From IMG/VR virus record IMGVR_UViG_3300025669_000092, positions 1-38,515 of that record: a stretch of DNA of 38,515 nt; one strand, 5' to 3'. Position numbers and translations under genes: made by a program. The stretch comes from a virus. Positions 14,905 to 22,495 of this stretch are shown here, piece by piece. The notes beneath the pieces are model-generated. The model was not told the origin of the DNA, searched no databases, and was given only the letters and a program-made list of their open reading frames with translations. Within the stretch, counting starts at the first letter, position 1. Every line of letters starts with the position of its first letter.

Positions 14905-16152
14905 TTAACCTATGTAATATCTCTTTTGAGAATTATAATCTCTTACAACTTCTTCTAAGGACAATGCTTTCTTATAAAACTTAACTCTACCAACATTCCC
15001 TTTAAAGAAGTTTCTATTAGCTGCATCATGTCTTGCTCCAGAGTTTATACCTCTAGGACCAGACATAGCCTCACCAGTTCCAGTGTCATCTAGTACTCCA
15101 TTTATGTATAATTTACCTGTAGTCCCTTCTGAAGTACCTACTAAGTGATACCATCTACCTAAAGTTGGTACGACTCCACTACCTATTGCTTGCCAAGCAG
15201 CAGAAGCCCATACTCCAAATGTAAGTGCGTTATCAGTACCTATTGGATTTTGTACTCCAGTTCCCAATGTTGCTCTATCACCACCACCTACTGTGCCTAA
15301 TGACATAGCTGACTGTAGTGTTGCTTCTGTGAACTTACACCAGCAAGAAAGTGAATATGCAATTTCTTCATAACTATCTGTAGACTGAACAAAAGCTGTA
15401 GTACCATTATAAAGACCAGTATATAACCCGCCTTCAATAGCTACTACTGCATCAGTGTTAGTAAGTGTAGCTCCAAACCTATCATATATAGTCCCAAGTC
15501 TAGGGTCTATGTCCAATAAAAGATAATTCATATCTGGTTCTATAAATAAGTTGTTATTAGCTAATGCACTTGCTTCTTCTGCTGTAATAGCCCAATCTCT
15601 AATCTCTATCATATCTAAGTCATTTTCTAATACAGCAGTACCGTCAGCTTTAGCGCCAATTTGTAATGCTGTTTCTTCTATATCTACTCCTGCTCCAAAC
15701 GAGAAGTCAGTGCTAGATACCAACACACCATCTGCATACATAGCAAAACTAGCAAGTCCTGCTCCTATTACAATCGTAAGGTGGTTACAGCCATGAGCTG
15801 CGGAATATGTAAAAGTCCTACCCTTGTAGTTTCCTACACTTGATGTTGCTATAACAAAGAAATTAGTTCCAGACCTATAGAACGATAGAGAACTACTAGC
15901 AGCATCACCATGAGAAAGTAAATATCCACCTGAAAACTCTAGGTTTAATCCATCATCTATCTTAAATGAATAGCTTATACCACCAGAAGTTCTCATCCTT
16001 TTAGTATATACTGCTTTACCTGTATCAAACTTAGCCAAGCCATCAGTTATAGTAACACCAGTTAGAACACCACCATTACTGGTGACTTCTGCTGTTGAGT
16101 TGAATGTCTCTCTCCAAACTCTGTTATCTATGTGTACTATACTTTCTTTCAT
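14905..16152 (-). CDS. Double-LamG-like receptor-binding protein (415 aa)
   Basis: Two jelly-roll lectin modules are apparent. The first (about residues 10-195) has LNLEFSGGYLLSHGDAA, HLTIVIGAGLASFAMYADG and LDMIEIRDWAITAEEASAL. The second (about 220-410) has YNGTTAFVQSTD, YSLSCWCKFTEATLQSAMS, GRWYHLVGTSEGTTGKLYIN and GNVGRVKFYKKALSLEEVV. 'RWYHLVGT...LYINGV' and the final 'x-x-F-Y-K-K-A-L-S' are standard LamG_3 landmarks. It most likely binds a surface polysaccharide. It is the next gene downstream of the beta-helix spike gene. Confidence 0.8.
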   Translation of the reverse strand: MKESIVHIDNRVWRETFNSTAEVTSNGGVLTGVTITDGLAKFDTGKAVYTKRMRTSGGISYSFKIDDGLNLEFSGGYLLSHGDAASSSLSFYRSGTNFFVIATSSVGNYKGRTFTYSAAHGCNHLTIVIGAGLASFAMYADGVLVSSTDFSFGAGVDIEETALQIGAKADGTAVLENDLDMIEIRDWAITAEEASALANNNLFIEPDMNYLLLDIDPRLGTIYDRFGATLTNTDAVVAIEGGLYTGLYNGTTAFVQSTDSYEEIAYSLSCWCKFTEATLQSAMSLGTVGGGDRATLGTGVQNPIGTDNALTFGVWASAAWQAIGSGVVPTLGRWYHLVGTSEGTTGKLYINGVLDDTGTGEAMSGPRGINSGARHDAANRNFFKGNVGRVKFYKKALSLEEVVRDYNSQKRYYIG

Positions 16153-16160
16153 CTTTTCCC

Positions 16161-17639
16161 CTAGTCTTGGTATATTGCTGTAATATCATACCCTGTACCG
16201 TTATTTCCATCTGTACCGTTTTGCGCTCTTACTATTACCCCGTCATTTCTCTGCATACCTCTTGCTTTGTGCCAGACAAATCTTGTAAAATCCTTAGCTG
16301 AACCAGCAGAGAAATCAAAACAACCATGATGGTATTTTTCATCATCTCTACTACAAAGATACATAACTTCGTTACCTGCATCATTAGTTGTGTGGTTCCA
16401 CCTTAAACCAGTATTAGGTGCGCCAAATTGAGAAGCCTCTCTTGCTATAGTTATTACAGCACCAGTTACATCTGTTACTTTTACAATCTCTCCATTTGGT
16501 TTATAACCTGGACTTGCTATCCACACTTTATCATTAACTGCAAACAAAGCTGCCTCTGTAGCATCAGTTACCGTTAATACTGTAGCACCCTCGTCCCAAG
16601 CGTTGCCTGCATTTCTTGTTGCGGTCTTAGATGCAACTAGCCTTAAATAACAAGACCTTATCTCTTTATTAGTTGTACTTGCATATACATTTATACCTAT
16701 AAAGTCCCATCTATCTGTAAATGTAGCTACTGGAACTAAAACTAAAGGCTCGCCCCAATAGTTAGCTGTAGTTTCAGCACCGTTTGTTTCGTCACTTGCA
16801 TCTGAAGTTACAGATATTGCGTCACCTGCTGTACCCTCGCCATCTGGCGTTGGGTATATTTCTCCGTGTTGTTCTCTCCTTAATGTATCATGAAAATTAG
16901 CCCACATATTGTTTTCGCCATCATCTACTCTAGTTCCATCTCCACTACCTGAAGAACAATCTATAATAGTCCAGCCTGATGAACCTGCCCCTGCATAAAA
17001 ACCAGCAGTACCATGACCTGCTGAAGTGCAATTTCTTAATATTCCTGCTGATACTGCACCAATTTTAAAACCATACGTTGCGGTTCCTACTCCAACAGTA
17101 CCACATTCAAAATATCTACCTTGAACGCCCATTATGTCCCATGAAATATCAGTTTGTAGTCCTGCTACATAATTAGAAAAAGTAGTACCTAGACCTGTTA
17201 CACTTACACCAGTTGCTCCACCTGCTATTTTACCATCTGATATTTTAGCCTCAATACCACTAATAATCATACCAGTAGATAATGCTACTGGTTCTATCTT
17301 ATGTGGTCCTTTAATGCTACAATAATCACCACTAATCGTAAGAGACGTTGTTAAAGCACTACCTGTTGCTGGTATAATTATTACACCTGTTTCAAATGTA
17401 ACCTCAACTGAGTCAGCAGTTAAATCAAGGTCTATTTCAGTGTATGTAGCAGCTCTAACTGTTATTGCATCACCATCGCTTACCGCCAGGAACGCTGCTC
17501 CTATAGTTAGAAAAGCATTATCAGGACTTCCGCCAGTGTTTGTGTCAAGACCATTAACACCATCTACAAAATACTGTTCACCACCATAAGCTGGTACATG
17601 AAACAAGTAGGCATCAGTCTGTTGTCTTAGCTCTCTCAA
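16161..17639 (-). CDS. Right-handed beta-helix tail spike-like protein (492 aa, TTG start)
   Basis: Residues about 20-240 read as a parallel beta-helix: the opening EQYFVDGVNGLDTNTGG followed by AFLTIGAAFLAVSDGDAITV is the typical entry of phage pectate-lyase-like spikes, and later coils show short strand/turn repeats (ISGDYCSIKG, GFYAGAGSSGWTIIDCSSGS). The C-terminal third is a separate beta domain. Spikes of this type bind or degrade host polysaccharide. The start codon TTG (17639-17637) follows the upstream TAA without a gap, with GGAG 7 nt upstream. Catalytic residues cannot be assigned. Confidence 0.75.
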   Translation of the reverse strand: MRELRQQTDAYLFHVPAYGGEQYFVDGVNGLDTNTGGSPDNAFLTIGAAFLAVSDGDAITVRAATYTEIDLDLTADSVEVTFETGVIIIPATGSALTTSLTISGDYCSIKGPHKIEPVALSTGMIISGIEAKISDGKIAGGATGVSVTGLGTTFSNYVAGLQTDISWDIMGVQGRYFECGTVGVGTATYGFKIGAVSAGILRNCTSAGHGTAGFYAGAGSSGWTIIDCSSGSGDGTRVDDGENNMWANFHDTLRREQHGEIYPTPDGEGTAGDAISVTSDASDETNGAETTANYWGEPLVLVPVATFTDRWDFIGINVYASTTNKEIRSCYLRLVASKTATRNAGNAWDEGATVLTVTDATEAALFAVNDKVWIASPGYKPNGEIVKVTDVTGAVITIAREASQFGAPNTGLRWNHTTNDAGNEVMYLCSRDDEKYHHGCFDFSAGSAKDFTRFVWHKARGMQRNDGVIVRAQNGTDGNNGTGYDITAIYQD

Positions 17640-18779
17640 TTATGCACTCCATGATTTAACTACATACAATGTTTCAATCTGACCAGTTCCAGCAGCAGCA
17701 TCTTTAGCCTGTAACTGAATATAAGGAACTCCGTTACCTGTAGGTATAGTCAACTTAAACTTCTGGTCTGCATCAGAGTCTACCATGTAGTCACTCAAGT
17801 TAATCGTTACTGAATTAGATGCAGGGTTGCCGAGATAGATTTCTCTATATTCGCCAGCACCAGCACTTTCGTGTTTAAACAACACCCTTAATTCTACATC
17901 TGTAGAAGTATTGATGTCTATATCAATATATAATGTTATCTGATTATACCCTAGCATTGACTGTTCACCACCAACGTCTGCAAAAGCAGCAGTTAGTTCG
18001 TATGGTGTACCACTTAGTATTTCAACAGGAGAAGTATATCTGCTCCATACAGGACTTTGCTCTGCCGTCTTAGTTAAGTCTAATGACACATCATAACCAC
18101 TTGTTATAACAGCACCAGCAGCATTTACCTGAGTAGGAGCGTAATCTCCATCAGTAGTAGCAAGTGCCGTAGCTGCGTCGTTTCTAACTGCTAAGGACTG
18201 TAGCCCTAAATCACCAGTAGTATGTGCTGCATCTTCTGAGTACATTCCAGCCGTTACTAATCTACCATTTAAGTCAAAGTAAGCATTTACTCTGTCTCCA
18301 TCACCAACAGCAGCAGGTAGAGCAGCCGAAGCCTTACCACCTATCTTGACTGGTTTAGTTGCGCCATCAGCAGTATCATGTAAAATGTTACCCTGTATTT
18401 CGTCAGCAGCGACACCTGCACCAATTGGCTGTGTGTGTAGAGCGTTGAGAACAAATGTTGAAGCAACTGTACCAGCGGCACCAGCCTGTAGAACACCGTT
18501 CATATTTTGTACATATACATAACCACTTGCTGCGCCTACTGCTACAACTCTAAAAGTACCGTCATTTGCAGCGTTAGTACAAGTAGCAAATGTTATGTCT
18601 ACGTTTATTAAATTTCTAATATCATGTGAAAGAGTGCCTAGAGTGTATCTCGTTGTGTTTAGAGTAGCACTATAAGCCTGAATTGCGGATACTACCGCTG
18701 TAAAGCCAACCGAAGTTATTTCTGCGGTTACACCATTTAGATTTCCATCTTTTATGTCTTGTTTTGCTAGGAATTCCAT
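17640..18779 (-). CDS. Virion surface/tail protein (379 aa)
   Basis: The sequence is Ala/Thr/Asp-rich and beta-strand type, with few Lys/Arg clusters. Blocks such as HDTADGATKPVKIGGKAS, AYFDLNGRLVTAGMY and VNAAGAVITSGYDVSLDL resemble the linker-like regions of virion proteins encoded between capsid and fibre genes. The C-terminal ~130 residues form a compact beta domain (ITLYIDIDINTSTDVELRVL, GVPYIQLQAKD). A decoration or tail-base role is plausible but not shown. Canonical AAGGAGG precedes the ATG at 18779, just downstream of a terminator-like hairpin. Confidence 0.55.
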   Translation of the reverse strand: MEFLAKQDIKDGNLNGVTAEITSVGFTAVVSAIQAYSATLNTTRYTLGTLSHDIRNLINVDITFATCTNAANDGTFRVVAVGAASGYVYVQNMNGVLQAGAAGTVASTFVLNALHTQPIGAGVAADEIQGNILHDTADGATKPVKIGGKASAALPAAVGDGDRVNAYFDLNGRLVTAGMYSEDAAHTTGDLGLQSLAVRNDAATALATTDGDYAPTQVNAAGAVITSGYDVSLDLTKTAEQSPVWSRYTSPVEILSGTPYELTAAFADVGGEQSMLGYNQITLYIDIDINTSTDVELRVLFKHESAGAGEYREIYLGNPASNSVTINLSDYMVDSDADQKFKLTIPTGNGVPYIQLQAKDAAAGTGQIETLYVVKSWSA

Positions 18780-18801
18780 ATTACCTCCTTTTTCCTATAG
18801 A

Positions 18802-18829
18802 AAGGGGGCAGCCTTTAGCCGACCCCCTT
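18802..18829 (-). terminator. GC-rich hairpin downstream of 18842-20074
   Basis: AAGGGGG (18802-18808) pairs with CCCCCTT (18823-18829), and on the transcribed minus strand the stem is followed by TTTCTATAGG. A similar stem sits on the other side of the gene at 18842-20074. It could be a weak terminator or an RNA-processing/stabilising hairpin between virion genes; the T tract is short, so full termination is doubtful. Confidence 0.5.
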
Positions 18830-18841
18830 GTATTTATTCTG

Positions 18842-20074
18842 TTACAGTAGTCCGACTTCCCAATTTTGTAGTGATAGAACTGATGCGGCACTTGCTGTGT
18901 GTAGTTGCCTAAAGAAAGGTACTACAGTCAAAGCTGCTGTAAAAGTGTATCCTGGGTTTGTTGAAACTTCTGTTAAAGTGGTCGTGTTTGCACCAACTTT
19001 TAATGTCATAGAACCAGCTGCTCCCAATGAAGGAGTATGAAGGTCCTGTAATGCGTGTGATGTTGCGTCTGCTTCGTGAAGTATGTAATGCGCTCTAAAA
19101 TCATTCAATCTTGTTCCGCAAAGAGCAAGAGTGGTAGGTGCTGTTGTATCTGTAAGAGAGTCATCACCAGTTTCCTGAGCAGCATGGTATAACCAAGTTG
19201 CAGCAAGTTCACTGTCGCCTTCGTGTGCATCGTACTGTATCTGTTGGTCTGTTATGAGTGCTATCAAGGTTGTAAGGTCAGTAGCTGCTGGAGCAGTTAT
19301 TACGTTAGTTGCGTCTGCTGCCGTTGTGTGCATTGTTACATCAGCACAATGGGCTACATAAGCTGCTGTCATTTCGTTAGCTAGTGCGCACATTTTTGTA
19401 AGACCTACTGTTTCGTCATACTCAAGACGAGAAATAAGATACTGCCCATCTGTTATAGCATCGGTACAAGCTGTTACAACGTCGGCTGCGCCAACTGCTG
19501 TATCAATGTTTACAGTACCAATATTTGAGTTAATCGTACAGTAATCTGTATAAGTTCTAATGCTGCGGTCACAAGCCTCTACTGCTCTAAATCCAAACAT
19601 ACACTCATCATAAACAGAAACATCTGCTACGCTTATTTTTGCCTGCATAAAGAAAGGTGCATCTGTACCTATAACTTTTGCGTGTTTTGAATAAGCTGCA
19701 ACGCCCTGATGTAGTTCTATACCCTCATCATCTACTGCGTCTAATGTTACGTCTATACCTGTTGATGTTTTAGGGAAAGTTCTTATTGTCTGTCCTGCTC
19801 CAAGTACAAAGTATTCAAATATGTTACCACTTTCGGCAATAACAGTAATACTTTCGCCTGTTGCTCCAGTTGCAACTCCGCCTGTTCCTGTGATACCAGT
19901 ATAAGCCAACAAACCATTAAAGTTTTCGTTGGTATAAGTCTGGTCTACGTTATCCTGTTGTAAGTTTTTTGGTTCTAAAATCGCATCACCTAATGTTGGT
20001 ATTCCGCCCTGTGAGCCGAATGAGTTAGTTAGGTAAACAGCATTAGCACCAAATTTGTTGTTTCTTGCTGACAT
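18842..20074 (-). CDS. Virion protein following the major capsid gene (410 aa)
   Basis: This is an Ala/Thr/Asp-rich acidic protein. The N-terminal half is beta-type (ESITVIAESGNIFEYFVLG, GIELHQGVAAYSKHAKVIG), and residues about 225-350 are helical with regularly placed His (YVAHCADVTMHTTA, YDAHEGDSELAATWLYHAA, HYILHEADATSHALQDLH), a pattern seen in virion proteins but of unknown function. It is isolated by hairpins on both sides, so its level may be set separately from the capsid gene. It might be a minor capsid, decoration or tail protein. AAAGGAG precedes its ATG. Confidence 0.6.
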   Translation of the reverse strand: MSARNNKFGANAVYLTNSFGSQGGIPTLGDAILEPKNLQQDNVDQTYTNENFNGLLAYTGITGTGGVATGATGESITVIAESGNIFEYFVLGAGQTIRTFPKTSTGIDVTLDAVDDEGIELHQGVAAYSKHAKVIGTDAPFFMQAKISVADVSVYDECMFGFRAVEACDRSIRTYTDYCTINSNIGTVNIDTAVGAADVVTACTDAITDGQYLISRLEYDETVGLTKMCALANEMTAAYVAHCADVTMHTTAADATNVITAPAATDLTTLIALITDQQIQYDAHEGDSELAATWLYHAAQETGDDSLTDTTAPTTLALCGTRLNDFRAHYILHEADATSHALQDLHTPSLGAAGSMTLKVGANTTTLTEVSTNPGYTFTAALTVVPFFRQLHTASAASVLSLQNWEVGLL

Positions 20075-20097
20075 TTTTTAGTTTCTCCTTTCAGAAA

Positions 20098-20118
20098 GGG
20101 GGTTTGTTTCAACCCCCC
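20098..20118 (-). terminator. GC-rich hairpin downstream of the major capsid gene
   Basis: GGGGGTT (20098-20104) pairs with AACCCCC (20111-20117) across a 6-nt loop; on the minus-strand transcript it lies about 12 nt after the capsid stop and is followed by TTTCTGAAAGGAG. Hairpins directly after a major capsid gene commonly terminate part of the transcription or protect the capsid mRNA end. The 3' sequence shared with the hairpin at 18802 (CCCCCTTTCT) suggests a common function. Confidence 0.55.
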
Positions 20119-20130
20119 AACCGAATAAAA

Positions 20131-21420
20131 TTAGTAGCTTATTCCGTAAACAATACCGTTAGCGCAAGGTGGATTTATTACAAGGTCTCCAGCAACTGCA
20201 ACGTCAACTATGTAAGAATAGCCAGTTGTAGCTCTAGTTTCGTAGTATCCTACTTCGCCAGGTCTGTTTGGGTTCTCTCTGAACTTAAAGAAGTTATTAG
20301 ATGCAAACTTGATAGTTTCCATGTTAATACAAGGAATTATGTCATCATCCATTTCTGGTAGACATACAAATTCCAACTTCATACCGTGTGTTGAGCCTAT
20401 TACTACCTTATCCCAATAGTATGATTTAGCAGTCTGTGAACCTGGGTCTACATAGAAAGCACCCTTATTGTTCTGAACAGCTATCAAGATGTTTCCAAAG
20501 TTCTTTTCAGATACTAGGAAAGTATTAGGTGATTTACCTGTCTTTTTGAATTTAGCTTTTCTACCAACTTCTGTTGAGTAGATGTAGAATAATTTTTCAA
20601 GTATGTTAGCAGCAGTTATGCCAGCACCATCAGCGTTTATAGCCTGTAGTTCAGGATATGTCGTTTTGGTCTGTCCATAAACAGTTGCGCCACCACCATT
20701 AACTAATGAAAGAAGAACACTTCTCATTGAAGTAAAGTTGTTCTGTATTGCAGATGTACCTGCGTTAATCGTTCCATCAAAGTATGCTTTAGCTGAAAGA
20801 GCAGTAGTCATAACTGACAAATCGTCATCTACAACTCCGCCTCTTGCTGTAACTATGTGTAATACGTTTGTTGACATATTAACTGTGTCTACATAACCTA
20901 TTGAGTTAGCAGGAGTTGTATTTCTAAATATAACCTTCTGTCCTTTTGTAAACATTTCAGGTCTGTCAACTGTTATAAGCCCACCTACAGTACCATCAGC
21001 CGTAACTGTAGCAAAGTGTGGTCCTGCTGTAAGAACAACTGACAATGCAGTTTTAGCCCAAGTAACAAATGAAGGAACTAAGTCCTTTAGGTTTGTTAAA
21101 AAAGCCTGTTCTCTTTTCTTTCCCTGATGTTGAGCAAAATCTCTGTCGTTAAACAACATAGAACCCCACATTTCAGGTTGAGTCGTGATTTCACCTCTTA
21201 CTGCTGAGTATTCAGCAATATCGGTAGAACCTGACAATGAACCAAACGCTATTGAACTTGCATTTGAACCAAAGAAAGGTACAACGTAAGTTCCGCCAGC
21301 CCAGGTATTGTCTTTTTTACAGTTACTAAGTAGATAATCTCTACCAAGTAAATCATTCATGAATAAATCTTCTGCCAAATATTCGTTTAGCATATCGCCA
21401 AAACTTCTGGTTGTTGCCAT
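20131..21420 (-). CDS. Major capsid protein, probably HK97 fold (429 aa)
   Basis: Position immediately after the scaffold, size, and composition (balanced, few Cys, many beta/alpha alternations) fit a major capsid protein. Landmarks include a hydrophilic N-arm (TRSFGDMLNEYLAEDLFMND), a central region with FNDRDFAQHQGKKREQAFLT (spine-helix-like) and TNVLHIVTARGGVVDDD, and a C-terminal beta region ENPNRPGEVGYYETRA. Phages with this organisation build HK97-fold shells. The fold is inferred and not read from a diagnostic motif. AAGGAG precedes the ATG at 21420, and a hairpin follows the stop. Confidence 0.75.
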   Translation of the reverse strand: MATTRSFGDMLNEYLAEDLFMNDLLGRDYLLSNCKKDNTWAGGTYVVPFFGSNASSIAFGSLSGSTDIAEYSAVRGEITTQPEMWGSMLFNDRDFAQHQGKKREQAFLTNLKDLVPSFVTWAKTALSVVLTAGPHFATVTADGTVGGLITVDRPEMFTKGQKVIFRNTTPANSIGYVDTVNMSTNVLHIVTARGGVVDDDLSVMTTALSAKAYFDGTINAGTSAIQNNFTSMRSVLLSLVNGGGATVYGQTKTTYPELQAINADGAGITAANILEKLFYIYSTEVGRKAKFKKTGKSPNTFLVSEKNFGNILIAVQNNKGAFYVDPGSQTAKSYYWDKVVIGSTHGMKLEFVCLPEMDDDIIPCINMETIKFASNNFFKFRENPNRPGEVGYYETRATTGYSYIVDVAVAGDLVINPPCANGIVYGISY

Positions 21421-21442
21421 GATATTTTCTCCTTAAAAATTT

Positions 21443-22495
21443 TTAATCGCTTGAAGCTAACTCTGCTAACTTCTTGTCGATGTCGTCCATAGTAGAAATT
21501 TTGCCCTTTTTAGGCGCTGAACCAGAACTTTTTAGGTTCGGTATCGTCGTCGTTTGCACTTTTGGTGCTACAGTAGTGGTATTTGGAGTTTTTGTAGTTG
21601 AAGTTGTATCTGTTACATATCTTTTCACAAGTGGTGCATATTCGTCAAGTGTTTTTTGAACACATTGAATTGGGGAAAGGCGATTGCCTCTATCCCATTC
21701 TGACTCACCTGTGGTAAGAACCTTATTCCTAAAGTAACCTTTGCCATAAGCATCATCAATTTTAGATGCTATATCTAAAACATCTGGTCTTTGCATGGCA
21801 AAATCTACTTCTGAATGAACTCTAGTACCCATTTCAGTTGCCTGGTTATTTAACATTGTGCGTTCTCTTTGAGCAAACTGTTCGTTTTGTGCTTCTAGTG
21901 TTCTCTGTCTATCTATCTGTGCTTTTTGATTTGGTTCCATCTCTTGATAGTTGTATATTTCTATAGCTGCGTTTATTATATCTTCATCTTTAGCCAAGCC
22001 TCTTAATGCCTCTGTTACTTTACCTTCTTGATATAATTGCACAGGTTTTTGAAAAATTTGCTCGTATTGGTCAACTACTTTCTGTGTTTCTTCAGTCTTA
22101 GCCTTCCAGTTATCACGAACTTTCTGGATTACTTCTACACCTTGTGCTTTTGCGTGTAGAGTCCTGAATTTTTCTTCAACTTCTTTGTTTGTTATCATAG
22201 GTGTGAAAATCGGGTCCATATCATACTCTTGGTCATGGACACTAAATTTTAAATTAGGGGTGTAGGCTTCTGCTACACTAACGTCTTCTTCTTTAACTTG
22301 TGCTACTGGTTCTTCAGTAGCTTCTTCTTTAATTTCTGGTGTTTCTTCTTTGATTTCTTCTTTAATTTCTTCTTTTGGTTCTTCAATAACTTTTTCTTCT
22401 TTTACTTCAGGTGTTGCCTCAATAGTTTCCTCTACTGTACCTAAATCTTCAATTTCCTTGTCAAGCTGTTCAAAACTTTTGATTTTTTTAGCCAT
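21443..22495 (-). CDS. Capsid scaffold protein (350 aa)
   Basis: Residues about 20-65 are a highly acidic Glu/Lys/Pro/Val repeat region (KEEIKEEIKEETPEIKEE), followed by a folded helical middle with coiled-coil character (about 120-240, QKVRDNWKAKTEETQKVVDQ) and a Thr/Lys-rich tail ending DDIDKKLAELASSD, whose basic helix would contact coat subunits. Acidic N-terminus plus helical core plus short C-terminal helix between portal and coat genes is the scaffold signature. The start lies inside the portal gene end with CGGAG upstream. It is expected to leave the prohead before packaging. Confidence 0.75.
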   Translation of the reverse strand: MAKKIKSFEQLDKEIEDLGTVEETIEATPEVKEEKVIEEPKEEIKEEIKEETPEIKEEATEEPVAQVKEEDVSVAEAYTPNLKFSVHDQEYDMDPIFTPMITNKEVEEKFRTLHAKAQGVEVIQKVRDNWKAKTEETQKVVDQYEQIFQKPVQLYQEGKVTEALRGLAKDEDIINAAIEIYNYQEMEPNQKAQIDRQRTLEAQNEQFAQRERTMLNNQATEMGTRVHSEVDFAMQRPDVLDIASKIDDAYGKGYFRNKVLTTGESEWDRGNRLSPIQCVQKTLDEYAPLVKRYVTDTTSTTKTPNTTTVAPKVQTTTIPNLKSSGSAPKKGKISTMDDIDKKLAELASSD

